Below, piece by piece: positions 1-7,791 of a DNA stretch of 64,000 nucleotides. The DNA comes from CAJQQK01 sp963696075 (lineage in GTDB: Bacteria; Pseudomonadota; Alphaproteobacteria; Rhizobiales; Hyphomicrobiaceae). Below the pieces are notes generated by a model that saw nothing but the letters and a program-made list of their open reading frames with translations, searched no databases and had not been told where the DNA came from. A program made the translations under genes and the position numbers. Each line of letters starts with the position of its first letter. Position 1 is the first letter of the stretch. The stretch spans positions 175,542 to 239,541 of the forward strand of contig CAVOJD010000010.1 in the NCBI GenBank assembly GCA_963696075.1, read 5' to 3'.

Positions 1-1
1 C

Positions 2-556
2 GCCGTGCCCTCGGCGCTGGGCGAACCGCTCGTCCACGACATGGCAACGTCTGCCGTCGCCGTCGGCAAGATCAAGCTCGCGCAGGCCAAAGGGGTTGCA
101 ATCCCTGAAGGCTGGATCGTCGATGCCGACGGTAACCCGACGACTGACCCGAACGCCTACGGCAAGGGCGCCGTCCTCCTGCCCCTCGGCGGCCCCGAGG
201 GCCACAAGGGCTACGGCCTCTCCGCGATGGTCGAGATCCTCTCAGCCCTCCTGCCGGGCCTCGGCTTCGGCGTCGAGCCGACCGGTCGCCACAACGACGG
301 CTGCTTCCTCGCCATGTTCAAGGTCTCCGCCTTTCGCGATCTCGACACGTTCAAACAGGAAGTCGCCGACTTCGCGAAATACCTGAAGGACACGCCCCCC
401 CAGAAGGGCGTCGGCGAAGTCCTCTATCCCGGCGAGATCGAACAGCGCAACGAAGCCGAGCGGCGCAAATCGGGCGTTCCGGTCGACGACAAGACGTGGA
501 GCCAGCTCAAGGAAATGGGCGAGAAGCACGGCTTTGGCGACGCGTTCGCAGCCTGA
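2..556 (+). CDS. Ldh-family (malate/L-lactate dehydrogenase-like) oxidoreductase, 3' part
   Basis: The frame is open through the left edge, so only the C-terminal ~184 residues are present (family members are usually 330-360). The piece has the family's Gly-rich stretch PLGGPEGHKGYGL, then a helix MVEILSALLPGLGFG and a late GVGEVLYPGE segment, all typical of the Ldh_2 NAD(P)-dependent dehydrogenases that act on 2-hydroxy acids such as malate, L-lactate or ureidoglycolate. The substrate cannot be told from this part. A fumarylacetoacetate hydrolase-family gene follows 22 bp later on the same strand, so the two are probably co-transcribed in an organic-acid pathway. Confidence 0.85.
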   Translation, partial: AVPSALGEPLVHDMATSAVAVGKIKLAQAKGVAIPEGWIVDADGNPTTDPNAYGKGAVLLPLGGPEGHKGYGLSAMVEILSALLPGLGFGVEPTGRHNDGCFLAMFKVSAFRDLDTFKQEVADFAKYLKDTPPQKGVGEVLYPGEIEQRNEAERRKSGVPVDDKTWSQLKEMGEKHGFGDAFAA

Positions 557-578
557 CCCGCAACTAAGGAAATAACCG

Positions 579-1367
579 ATGCGTTGGATCCGCTACACCG
601 CTGCCGGCAAGACGTCTTACGGCATCCTCGACGGCGAAACGATCACCGAAGTCAGCGGTGATCCGTTCACCGGCTACGAGGAGACATCGACGACCCGGAA
701 ACTCTCCAATGTGCGCATCGAGGTTCCCGTCATCCCGAAGACGTTCTATGCGGTTGGCTTCAATTACCCCGAACACGTCCGCGAAGTCGCAAAGCGCCAA
801 GGTATCGAACCCAACCTGCCAACCCAGCCTGACGTCGGCTATCGCGCCAACAACGCGCTGATCGCGGATGGCGAGGCCATCGTCATTCCCTCGAATGCGA
901 CCGAGAAGATCCACTACGAGGGCGAGATCGTCGTCGTCATCGGCAAGGAAGCCAAGCACCTGAGCGAGGCAAACGCGCTCTCCTGCGTGCTGGGCTACAC
1001 CATCGGCAACGATGTCTCCGAACGCTCCTGGCAGGCCGGTGACCGCACGCTGTGGCGCGCCAAGAACACCGACACCTTCAAGCCGATGGGCCCCTGGATC
1101 GAGACCGAGGTCGACGACCTCGACAAGCTCGAGACGATCGTGCGCCTCAACGGCGAAGAACAGATCCGCTTCAAGACCAACGCGATGCTGTTCGGCATCC
1201 AGCAATACATCGCCAAGATCACCGAGGTCATTACGCTCTATCCCGGCGACGTCATCTGGATGGGCACCGACGGCAACTCTCCGGACCTGAAACACGGCGA
1301 CATCGTCGAAGTCGAGATCACCGGCATCGGCAAGCTCAGGAACCCGGTGAAGCGCGAAGCGGGTTGA
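579..1367 (+). CDS. Fumarylacetoacetate hydrolase (FAH) family protein
   Basis: 262 codons. The C-terminal two thirds carries the FAH fold signature: metal-binding acidic residues in HYEGEIVVVIGK (around residue 111), the YTIGNDVSERSWQ segment (about 147-159), and the late GDVIWMGTDG stretch. Enzymes of this family cleave C-C bonds in acylpyruvates or 2-oxo-3-enoic diacids, or act as decarboxylase, hydratase or isomerase in aromatic meta-cleavage and sugar-acid routes, using Mg2+. The short N-terminal domain (KTSYGILDGETITEV) is the usual FAH_N-like start. It lies directly behind the Ldh-type dehydrogenase. The exact substrate is not readable. Confidence 0.88.
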   Translation: MRWIRYTAAGKTSYGILDGETITEVSGDPFTGYEETSTTRKLSNVRIEVPVIPKTFYAVGFNYPEHVREVAKRQGIEPNLPTQPDVGYRANNALIADGEAIVIPSNATEKIHYEGEIVVVIGKEAKHLSEANALSCVLGYTIGNDVSERSWQAGDRTLWRAKNTDTFKPMGPWIETEVDDLDKLETIVRLNGEEQIRFKTNAMLFGIQQYIAKITEVITLYPGDVIWMGTDGNSPDLKHGDIVEVEITGIGKLRNPVKREAG

Positions 1368-1472
1368 GAGGTGGCTTGATGGTCTGCAGGCGTCGTTCGG
1401 ACGGATTGGCGTCACTTCCCGCGATGCGCTAACACTCGCTCCGGCGCAGGGCGAAGCGAGCGGGCGAGGGGA

Positions 1473-2891
1473 ATGCTTTCGAGACTTATCGGCTTTCTCA
1501 AGAGTGAAGGTGGCGCCTACCTCGGGCTCATCGGGGGTGTCCTGACGGTCTATTCAGGCTTTCAGGACGTCATCACGCTCGCAAGTTGGGCGCAGGCGCT
1601 TGTCGAACACTTCCTCGCCGCGACGACGTGGGTCTGGTCCCAACTACTCGCCTGGATGCCGCGCCCGATCCGTCCCATCGACGCGACGTTCCTCAACCTG
1701 AGCGTCTTCACAACGTTTTTCGCGCTCTCCTATCTGCGTCGCGGCCACCGCGCGGCTCGCAAGCTGGCAGAGGTGCAATGGACTGCTGAAGCCCTTGCGG
1801 CTGTCGGGATGGTGATCGCCGGCGGCATTATATTTGCTGCCGGTTTCGCTGGCGCCAGCACGACCTTCGCCAGCGAGACCTATGGAGCTTTGCTGGATCG
1901 TGTCGCAGCCGCGCCCCCAGGTCCGGCGCGAGACGCAGCATCCTGGGACTTTATCTCAATCGTCTCTGGCTTTTTGGAGCCGATTGACACGATGATGCAG
2001 AGCCTCGGCTACGGTGTGGACACGCCGTTTCTCGAACGCATAGAAGCCGTCGTTTGGGTCTGGGTCATTTTGATGGTCATCCTGATCGTGCTCCCCGTCA
2101 TTCTCATCGACGTGATCGGTCGGGTGCTCGGCTATGAACGCGATACGCACTCTGGCTGTCCGCAACGCCTGGCGCTTCAATCTCGCTTGCCTTCTCGTCT
2201 TTGCTTTGAACTATGTCGCGACACTGCACACGGGGCTCTGCAGCGACCCGAACAAGGCCGGCGCGGCGGCTGCAATCTGCAACCTGTTATGAGGGGTGCG
2301 ATGCGGCGTGCGTTCTTGATTTTGGTCGCGCTGGTAGCGCCTGCCGCTTTCGCCTTACCGGCCCATGCGCATGACCTCAGCCTCGGCGATCAGATGCTCC
2401 AACCGGTGATGGCCGCGCAGTCGCTTTTGCCGCTGCTCGCCGTCGCCCTCGTCTGCCGCCAGAACGCGCATATCGCAATCGGCCGCGCGCTGGCCGTCAT
2501 CCTGGGCATTGGCCTCTGCCTTGGACTTGCCCTGCGGGTCTATCTCGCGCCGGACGAGATCGCCTATGTGCCGGCCCTCCTTCTCGCAGCCGTGACCGGC
2601 GGCATCGCAGCCGCCGCGCGCCGCCTGCCGTCCGCCCTCATTGGGGTGTTCATCCTCGGCCTCGGCTTCGCCGTCGGCGCCAACGTCCACACCGAGACGA
2701 CCAGTTGGCTCGACATCCTGCCTGCGCTGGCCGCTACTTTCTTCGCGACGTTCGCGCTCCTGCTTCTGATCTCGGAAACCGCCCCGCACATCGAGCACGA
2801 CTGGCACGCGATTGCGCTGCGCATCGCGGGGTCGTGGATCGTCGCGGCGGCGGTGATTGCGCTGGCGCTCTCGCTGCGTGGTATCTCCTGA
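1473..2891 (+). CDS. 472-codon open frame: N-terminal membrane protein joined to a HupE/UreJ-like protein through an out-of-frame middle
   Basis: The first ~220 codons encode a protein with about four hydrophobic segments (near residues 15-35, 70-85, 108-130, 190-215) and no family I recognise. From about 2137 to 2288 this frame reads poorly (many Arg, Cys, Gln, Pro), while the +1 frame reads as a sensible short membrane protein (2134-2292). From 2289 the frame again encodes a convincing product with its own signal peptide and ribosome-binding site. I therefore think the long frame is not one protein but two or three genes, either by true overlap or because of a frameshift near 2134. The GAGGGGA just before the ATG at 1473 supports that start. 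Confidence 0.5.
   Translation: MLSRLIGFLKSEGGAYLGLIGGVLTVYSGFQDVITLASWAQALVEHFLAATTWVWSQLLAWMPRPIRPIDATFLNLSVFTTFFALSYLRRGHRAARKLAEVQWTAEALAAVGMVIAGGIIFAAGFAGASTTFASETYGALLDRVAAAPPGPARDAASWDFISIVSGFLEPIDTMMQSLGYGVDTPFLERIEAVVWVWVILMVILIVLPVILIDVIGRVLGYERDTHSGCPQRLALQSRLPSRLCFELCRDTAHGALQRPEQGRRGGCNLQPVMRGAMRRAFLILVALVAPAAFALPAHAHDLSLGDQMLQPVMAAQSLLPLLAVALVCRQNAHIAIGRALAVILGIGLCLGLALRVYLAPDEIAYVPALLLAAVTGGIAAAARRLPSALIGVFILGLGFAVGANVHTETTSWLDILPALAATFFATFALLLLISETAPHIEHDWHAIALRIAGSWIVAAAVIALALSLRGIS
2134..2292 (+). CDS. Small 52-aa membrane-segment ORF, or frameshifted tail of the preceding gene
   Basis: The ATG at 2134 lies inside the preceding frame; the ORF ends at TGA 2290-2292, overlapping an ATG at 2289 in an ATGA arrangement typical of coupled genes. 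The product begins MNAIRTLAVRNAWRF and has one hydrophobic helix (NLACLLVFALNYVA) and a Cys pair near the end. Because this frame looks more protein-like than the overlapping long frame, it is either a real small gene or the true C-terminus of the membrane protein starting at 1473, displaced by an indel. No strong ribosome-binding site precedes it. Confidence 0.4.
   Translation: MNAIRTLAVRNAWRFNLACLLVFALNYVATLHTGLCSDPNKAGAAAAICNLL
2301..2891 (+). CDS. HupE/UreJ-like polytopic membrane protein (tentative)
   Basis: Starting at the ATG at 2301, which has GAGGGG five bases upstream, the product has a signal peptide (MRRAFLILVALVAPAAFALP, then AHAHDLSLGDQM) and five to six hydrophobic helices over ~197 residues. 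Size, export signal, His after the signal peptide and Gly/Ala-rich helices resemble HupE/UreJ proteins (nickel permease-like accessory proteins), but the HPxxGxDH signature is absent, so the family call is weak. It shares its frame with the long ORF from 1473. A nickel or other metal role is not shown by neighbours; no hydrogenase or urease genes are in the window. Confidence 0.55.
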   Translation: MRRAFLILVALVAPAAFALPAHAHDLSLGDQMLQPVMAAQSLLPLLAVALVCRQNAHIAIGRALAVILGIGLCLGLALRVYLAPDEIAYVPALLLAAVTGGIAAAARRLPSALIGVFILGLGFAVGANVHTETTSWLDILPALAATFFATFALLLLISETAPHIEHDWHAIALRIAGSWIVAAAVIALALSLRGIS

Positions 2892-2924
2892 TCGGCGCCG
2901 GGCTCCGGCCTTGACCCAAAGCCG

Positions 2925-3452
2925 TCACAGATCCCGTGCAAGCCGGTCCGCAATCACGCCGAGCCGCTCGGTCGCATCGCGGCCGCTGAAATAGGTCTCA
3001 TCATCAAAATAGACCGTCTCACCCGAGCGGCTCAAGGCTTTGCGAACCGTTCGGCCTAACGCGCGGTCATAGGCGCTCTGCAGGCGATTCGTGGAGCCAA
3101 CGTCTGGCGAAACGAACGGATGCAACACCTCGCCGTTCGGATCGCGCCGTCCTTTCAGAACCACGATTGTCTCGAAGCTCTGGCTGAAATTTGTCAGCGT
3201 AGAATCGCGATCCGAGGCCGCCGCATAAATGAGCCACGCGACGGCGGCTGCATCACCATCATGCATTTCGACGATGTCGCGCTCAGCTTCGATATTGATA
3301 ACCGGCGTTACACCGGCGATTTTGCCGCTCGCGACGAGTTCATCCCGGAAGTCTCGGATCACCGTGCGGGCGCTCGTGCTCGACAGAAATTCACTGGCAT
3401 GCCGGGGCGAGGCGAGAAATTCACGGACGTCCAGATCATCGTAGCCGGCCAT
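2925..3452 (-). CDS. Conserved-looking hypothetical protein, 175 aa
   Basis: Soluble protein without signal peptide or membrane helix, beginning MAGYDDLDVREFLASPRH. I do not recognise the family. It is acidic, with a central beta-rich part (ETIVVLKGRRDPNGEVLHPFV) and a C-terminal SGETVYFDDETYFSG region. It starts 15 bp after the stop of the AhpD-like gene and follows the DUF1289 gene on the same strand, so these three are probably one transcript. An AAGGA lies about 12 bases before the start. No function is proposed. Confidence 0.6.
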   Translation of the reverse strand: MAGYDDLDVREFLASPRHASEFLSSTSARTVIRDFRDELVASGKIAGVTPVINIEAERDIVEMHDGDAAAVAWLIYAAASDRDSTLTNFSQSFETIVVLKGRRDPNGEVLHPFVSPDVGSTNRLQSAYDRALGRTVRKALSRSGETVYFDDETYFSGRDATERLGVIADRLARDL

Positions 3453-3467
3453 CCGTGAACCTGTCCT

Positions 3468-4049
3468 TTATTTGCGCCGCAGCGCCTCGTGCGCACCATC
3501 ATCGACCTTGATGCCAAGCCCGGCGTTGAGCCGGTTGGTCGCGTTGAAGATCGCGACGATCTGAACCGTCTCGGCGATCTCGTCTTCCTTGAGCCCGGCT
3601 TCGCGCAGCTCATCGAGGTCGTCTTCACTCGCCATGTCACAGTGAAGCGTCAGGTTCGAGGCGAATTCCGCCAGCGCACGCTCCCGCGTAGAGAGCTCCG
3701 CCCGGCGCCAATTGGCAAGCAGAATATCCGAGTTGCGCTTGTCCATGCCGTGCGCCTCGAGTGCGCCCGCGTGCGTGATGATGCACGCTTCGCAACGGTT
3801 CTCGAGGCTGACGACCAGCGCGATCAGCTCCCGCTCGCGCCCCGAGAGTTTGCAGTCATCACTGCGCATCAGCCGGTTGACGTAGCCCTGGAACAGCGCG
3901 AGGCGGTCCGGCTCGAAGGGCATCTTGAGGAATTCGCGGACATAGCCGAGCCGCTTCTGGCTCTCCTCCCACATCTCAGCGATCTTCGGCGCCGGTTTGG
4001 TGACATTGTCGAGGCGCAGCCACGAGGCGCGTTTCGGATCGTGCGGCAT
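3468..4049 (-). CDS. Peroxidase-related enzyme, AhpD/carboxymuconolactone decarboxylase fold
   Basis: 193 residues with the AhpD-like active site C86-E-A-C89-I-I-T-H93 on a helix after the GRERELIALVVSLENRCEAC segment. In this family the CxxC pair is redox-active and the His assists, giving alkylhydroperoxidase-like or thiol-disulfide activity. Length and the early WLRLDNVTKPAPKIAEMW motif fit the peroxidase-related (uncharacterised) subfamily. It lies between a DUF1289 gene and an unknown gene on the same strand, with a palindromic interspersed repeat in the spacer upstream (4125-4186). Partner reductant unknown. Confidence 0.85.
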   Translation of the reverse strand: MPHDPKRASWLRLDNVTKPAPKIAEMWEESQKRLGYVREFLKMPFEPDRLALFQGYVNRLMRSDDCKLSGRERELIALVVSLENRCEACIITHAGALEAHGMDKRNSDILLANWRRAELSTRERALAEFASNLTLHCDMASEDDLDELREAGLKEDEIAETVQIVAIFNATNRLNAGLGIKVDDGAHEALRRK

Positions 4050-4124
4050 GGGGCGGTTCCTTGTTTTCTTCGTATACGCGCATCATCCGTCGAAGACGGC
4101 CCCGCCTCAAGTCCCAAACAAGGG

Positions 4125-4186
4125 AGGGTTCGGGAGGTCCCCTCCCGAGCGGGTCCGGGCGGCAGCCCGGTTGCGCAGCAAATCAC
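4125..4186 (+). repeat. Interspersed palindromic element, copy 1
   Basis: About 60 bp with two hairpins (TTCGGGAGG/CCTCCCGA and CCGGGCggcaGCCCGG) ending in TTGCGCAGCAAAT. Related copies are at about 35027-35090 (+) and 49549-49618 (-). It covers the 3' end of the DUF1289 gene and lies before the AhpD-like gene. The strong hairpins could end or process transcripts. Confidence 0.75.
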
Positions 4187-5025
4187 GCCGGCGCCAACGC
4201 CGCCGCCAGCCAGTCCGGATCATCCGCCTCGAAGATCGCGCCGGCGACAAAGGCCTTGGCAATTTTGATGTCTGTGGGAGCGTTGGCATCATCCGCCGGC
4301 GGCTCGGCCACAAGAACCGGATTCCGTGTGTCGATGGTCCCGAGCGCGTTTGCAATGCTGAGCCGAATGTCCGAACCGGCCAGCACGTCAGGCAGGCGCG
4401 CAGCCGTCGCGGCCCAATCGAGGCCTTCGAAAACGGCAGCCACGTTGTCCAGATCTGATCGCGCACCAACCAGCCAGGCGCGTGAATAAGCGTCGGGCGC
4501 GGCAAGTTCCACCGCAGTCTCATAAGGTGGAGCAAGTGTCTCGGCTTCGCGCGCGGCAAGTCCCTTCGGCAACACGAAAACGGCGGTGTCCATGCCTGCC
4601 CGATCGGGATCCCGTTGGAAGCCGAATACGCGCACCTTCTCATGTGCCCGGACCGGAAAATCAGCCGCCAAACCCGCGTTATTCGTGGCGGGCCGGTCTT
4701 GTGGTCCGACGTGAAGATGGCCTTCGACGGCCGGAGTCACGATCCGCCATCGCCCGGTGGCCTGCTGAAACGTGCGCGGTATGAACGCGGCCACGACATG
4801 GTGCGTCGCGGCCAGCCGGAACGATCGGAAGCCGAATGCCGCCAGCCGGCTCGGCAACTCGGCCCACACCGCCGACTGACCCGCAGGTGACAGATCGGCC
4901 CAGGTGGCGATTTCATCGCTGGTCCGCCCGCACCCGTAGCAGGTGTCACCCCTGAGCGTGCACACGCCAACACACGGGCTCGGCACTACCGGCGCGCTCA
5001 CACCACCCATTTCCGCCTCGCTCAT
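4183..5025 (-). CDS. DUF1289 domain protein with long C-terminal extension
   Basis: Residues ~16-45 form the DUF1289 zinc-ribbon-like motif: PCVGVC, then CYGCGRTSDEIATW (Cys at 18, 22, 29, 32). Most DUF1289 proteins are only 60-90 residues; here about 235 further residues follow, with no family I recognise. I chose the ATG at 5025, which has AAGGA ten bases upstream, over a GTG at 5046. It is the first gene of a likely minus-strand operon with the AhpD-like enzyme and the unknown gene, and diverges from the CoA-transferase genes. Function unknown; the Cys pattern suggests metal binding. Confidence 0.75.
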   Translation of the reverse strand: MSEAEMGGVSAPVVPSPCVGVCTLRGDTCYGCGRTSDEIATWADLSPAGQSAVWAELPSRLAAFGFRSFRLAATHHVVAAFIPRTFQQATGRWRIVTPAVEGHLHVGPQDRPATNNAGLAADFPVRAHEKVRVFGFQRDPDRAGMDTAVFVLPKGLAAREAETLAPPYETAVELAAPDAYSRAWLVGARSDLDNVAAVFEGLDWAATAARLPDVLAGSDIRLSIANALGTIDTRNPVLVAEPPADDANAPTDIKIAKAFVAGAIFEADDPDWLAAALAPA

Positions 5026-5201
5026 GCCTGACGTTTCCTTCACCAATCCGCCGCAGTGTCACCAGATCTCATCTACGCGTGGCGCGATCCAATGGATGAT
5101 TTGCGCCCGCGCCCTTTATCATCGACCGGGCCAGCGCTGGATTTCACCGCCGCTGGATGCCATAGCTCATCCTCACACGCAATGTAGGCCCGGAGGCAAT
5201 C

Positions 5202-5918
5202 TTGATCGATAAGCGCATGACCAGTGTGACCGAGGCCGTCGCCGACATCGAGGATGGCGCGAGCGTCCTGGTCAGTGGTTTCGGCGGCGCCGGCAGCCCC
5301 ATCGACCTGCTTCACGCCCTGCTGGACCAGGGGGCCAAGGATCTCACGCTGATCTCGAACAACGCCGGCAATGGCATGATCGGCATGGCCGCATTGATGG
5401 CAGCCGGCCGGGTCCGCAAGATCGTGTGCTCGTTCCCGCGGTCATCGCGCAGCGAGGTTTTCACCGAGACCTACCGCGCCGGCAAGATCGAACTCGAGGT
5501 CGTCCCCCAGGGCACGCTCGCCGAACGCATCCGCTGCGGCGGCGCCGGGATCCCCGCGTTCTATACCCCGACTTCGGCCGGCACGCCGCTCGAAGAAGGC
5601 AAAGAAGTCCGCGAAATCGACGGCGTGCGCTGCGTCCTCGAGCCCGCGATCAAAGCCGACGTCGCCCTTGTGAAGGCCTTGGCTGCCGACCGCTGGGGCA
5701 ATCTGATCTACCACAAGTCGGCGCGCAATTTCGGACCCATCATGTGCACCGCCGCTGCCAAAGCGATCGTCCAGGTCAAACAGTTCGTCGAACTCGGCGA
5801 CCTTGACCCCGAAGTCATCGTCACGCCCGGCATTTATGTTGATCGCGCCGTGCTCGTTGAGAACCCGCTCGAAGAGGAAACGCTACTCCTCGCGGGCGAG
5901 GAAAGGAGACCGCAATGA
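5202..5918 (+). CDS. 3-oxoacid CoA-transferase subunit A (3-oxoadipate type likely)
   Basis: 238 residues of the family I CoA-transferase alpha subunit: the SGFGGAGSP loop at residues 25-33, the GRVRKIVCSFPRSSRSEVF segment and GAGIPAFYTPTSAGTPLEEGKE around residue 112. It starts at TTG 5202 with GGAGG five bases before; an ATG at 5217 is the alternative. The gene overlaps the beta subunit by 4 bp (ATGA), so the pair is translationally coupled. Heterotetramers of this family move CoA from succinyl-CoA to 3-oxoadipate (PcaIJ) or acetoacetate (ScoAB). The PPxSxRS-like region resembles PcaI more than ScoA, but that is only a leaning; no other protocatechuate genes are nearby. Confidence 0.88.
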   Translation: MIDKRMTSVTEAVADIEDGASVLVSGFGGAGSPIDLLHALLDQGAKDLTLISNNAGNGMIGMAALMAAGRVRKIVCSFPRSSRSEVFTETYRAGKIELEVVPQGTLAERIRCGGAGIPAFYTPTSAGTPLEEGKEVREIDGVRCVLEPAIKADVALVKALAADRWGNLIYHKSARNFGPIMCTAAAKAIVQVKQFVELGDLDPEVIVTPGIYVDRAVLVENPLEEETLLLAGEERRPQ

Positions 5919-6559
5919 CCGAGAAGACCTGGAACAACGACGAGATTGCCGCCAAGATCGCAGCCGACATCCCCGACGGCGCCTACGTGAACCTGGGCAT
6001 CGGCCGTCCCGAGGCGGTCGCCAATCACGTCCCCGCCGGCAAGGAGATCATTCTCCAATCGGAGAATGGTCTGCTCGGCATGGGCGGCGCCGCTTCTGAT
6101 AACGAGAAGGACCTTGAACTGGTCAACGCCGGCAAGAAGCCGATCGTGATGCTGCCCGGCGGCGCGTTTTTCCATCACGCCGATAGTTTCGCCATGATCC
6201 GCGGCGGCCATCTCGATGTCTGCGTTCTCGGCGGCTACCAGGTTGCCGCCAACGGTGATGTCGCCAACTGGTCGACCGGCAAGCCCGGCGCGATCCCCGC
6301 CGTCGGCGGCGCGATGGACTTAGGCGTCGGCGCGAAGCAGGTCTTCGTCCTGATGACCCACACGACCAAGGAAGGCGAACCGAAGCTGGTCGAGGAGATC
6401 ACCTATCCCGCGACCGCGCGCGGCGCGTGCACGCGCGTCTACACCGACCTCGCCGTCCTCGCTGTCGCCGATGGTGTGTTCATCGTCGAGGATATGGTTG
6501 ACGGCATGACGCTGGAAGAACTCCAGAAGCGCACGGCGGCGCCTCTCAAGGCGAACTGA
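5915..6559 (+). CDS. 3-oxoacid CoA-transferase subunit B
   Basis: 214 residues of the beta subunit. SENGLLGMG (residues 49-57) carries the catalytic glutamate (E50 by family analogy) that forms the glutamyl-CoA thioester. YVNLGIGRPEAVANHVP (24-40) and the GGHLDVCVLGGYQVAANGD stretch are also family hallmarks. Its start codon overlaps the alpha-subunit stop. The gene is followed about 65 bp later by a perfect intrinsic terminator that is also the leader of the next gene. Confidence 0.92.
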   Translation: MTEKTWNNDEIAAKIAADIPDGAYVNLGIGRPEAVANHVPAGKEIILQSENGLLGMGGAASDNEKDLELVNAGKKPIVMLPGGAFFHHADSFAMIRGGHLDVCVLGGYQVAANGDVANWSTGKPGAIPAVGGAMDLGVGAKQVFVLMTHTTKEGEPKLVEEITYPATARGACTRVYTDLAVLAVADGVFIVEDMVDGMTLEELQKRTAAPLKAN

Positions 6560-6623
6560 GGCGCGATAGCGCGGAGCGGCCGGAACCGATCCAACACGCT
6601 TGTGCGCCGCGCCGCACGGTGAC

Positions 6624-6657
6624 ATCCTCCCGACAAGATTTTCGGGAGGATTTTTTT
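6624..6657 (+). terminator. Intrinsic terminator hairpin that contains the ribosome-binding site of the next gene
   Basis: Perfect 10-bp stem ATCCTCCCGA/TCGGGAGGAT with an 8-base loop, followed by six more T. It ends directly at the ATG at 6658. The right arm holds GGGAGGA, which is the only Shine-Dalgarno of the VOC gene. It can end the CoA-transferase transcript, and when formed it would hide the ribosome-binding site. Confidence 0.85.
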
Positions 6658-7116
6658 ATGCCACTTCGCCATCTGCAGCATTTTCTCATCCAGACCACCG
6701 ATCTCGAAGCAACCACCAAGTGGTACGAGGATGTGCTGGGCATGAAGCGGGGCCCGCACCCTGATTTCAAGTTTCCGGTCGAATGGCTCTACGTTGGTGA
6801 CGACGATGTGCTTCACCTGACGGAAGGCGGCGACAACGTCAGCGAAAACCGGATGCAGTATCTCGGCCAGCAGTCGACAGCGACCCACGGCTCAGGCGTC
6901 GTCGATCACGTCGCCTTCCGCGCGGATGGCTTGAAGGACATGTTGGATCATCTCCGCGCCCGCGGTGAAAAATTCCAGACCCGCCAGGTCTCGAACGCCG
7001 GCCTGTTCCAGATTTTCGTCATCGATCCAAACGGCGTCAAAGTCGAGCTCAACTTCGAAAACGCCGAAGCCGAAGGCATCGCCCCGGAACTCCTGGCCTC
7101 CCAGGACCTGGCCTGA
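6658..7116 (+). CDS. VOC family protein (glyoxalase/extradiol dioxygenase fold)
   Basis: 152 residues with the paired beta-alpha-beta-beta-beta modules: HFLIQTTDLEATTKWYEDVLGM at the start and VDHVAFRADGLKDMLDHLRARG then FQIFVIDPNGVKVELNF at the end. Likely metal ligands are His8, a His in VDHVAF and the Glu of KVELNF. I take the ATG at 6658 (GGGAGGA eight bases before) over a GTG at 6619, which would start inside the terminator stem. Substrate unknown; location after the CoA-transferase pair hints at aromatic or acyl catabolism. Confidence 0.82.
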   Translation: MPLRHLQHFLIQTTDLEATTKWYEDVLGMKRGPHPDFKFPVEWLYVGDDDVLHLTEGGDNVSENRMQYLGQQSTATHGSGVVDHVAFRADGLKDMLDHLRARGEKFQTRQVSNAGLFQIFVIDPNGVKVELNFENAEAEGIAPELLASQDLA

Positions 7117-7150
7117 CGCCCGCCGCGGCCATCGCCTCACCCACAGAATC

Positions 7151-7284
7151 GTCATTCCGGTGCTCGTCACCGGAATCCATCTCGCGACGTCCACAACCCA
7201 TCCAGTGCGCGCTGAGTAGCCGAGATACCCGACTGCGCATGCAGGCGAGGAACCATGGATCCCGGTGACGAGCACCGGGATGAC
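7151..7284. repeat. Inverted repeat pair of the GTCATTCCGG/CCGGAATGAC kind
   Basis: Positions 7151-7180 and 7255-7284 are near-perfect inverted copies of a ~30-base sequence (GTCATTCCGGTGCTCGTCAC and its complement), each itself partly palindromic. The outer flanks also pair (CACCCAC / GTGGGTGG). This matches the look of short palindromic intergenic elements common in alphaproteobacteria. It sits between two convergent genes. Confidence 0.8.
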
Positions 7285-7342
7285 CCGGTGGGTGGATAGA
7301 AGCACCAACACCATCGACGGCGGAGCCGTCGGGGAGCTTGGC

Positions 7343-7784
7343 GACCCGGCGCTTAGCGCCGCCCCCGCGGAGGGCCCGCGCGCGCAGTCGCGCGGAGCAG
7401 CCCGCGAGCGCACCACCCTGTCCGGGAGCAACCGCGACCCGGCGCTTAGCGCCGCCCCCGCGGAGGGCCCGCGCGCGCAGTCGCGCGGAATAGCCCGCGA
7501 GCGCACCACCCTGTCCGGGAGCAACCGCGACCCGGCGCTTAGCGCCGCCCCCGCGGAGGGCCCGCGCGCGCAGTCGCGCGGAATAGCCCGCGAGCGCACC
7601 ACCCTGTCCGGGAGCAACCGCGACCCGGCGCTTAGCGCCGCCCCCGCGGAGGGCCCGCGCGCGCAGTCGCGCGGAATAGCCCGCGAGCGCACCACCCTGT
7701 CCGGGAGCAACCGCGACCCGGCGCTTAGCGCCGCCCCCGCGGAGGGCCCGCGCGCGCAGTCGCGCGGAATAGCCCGCGAGCGAA
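7343..7784. repeat. Tandem repeat, 93-bp unit, about 4.7 copies
   Basis: Units begin at 7343, 7436, 7529, 7622 and 7715; the last is cut short at about 7784. They are almost identical (first unit has GC where later ones have AT near its middle). Each unit is very GC-rich and contains palindromes (GGCGCTTAGCGCC and CGCGCGCAGTCGCGCG). As 93 is a multiple of three, frames on both strands stay open, but no ribosome-binding site or plausible protein is seen. It lies between the 3' ends of two convergent genes. Confidence 0.95.
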
Positions 7785-7791
7785 ATAACTC

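Noticed and set aside
7343..7784. CRISPR array
   Set aside because: The units are directly adjacent, with no unique spacers, and no cas genes are present.
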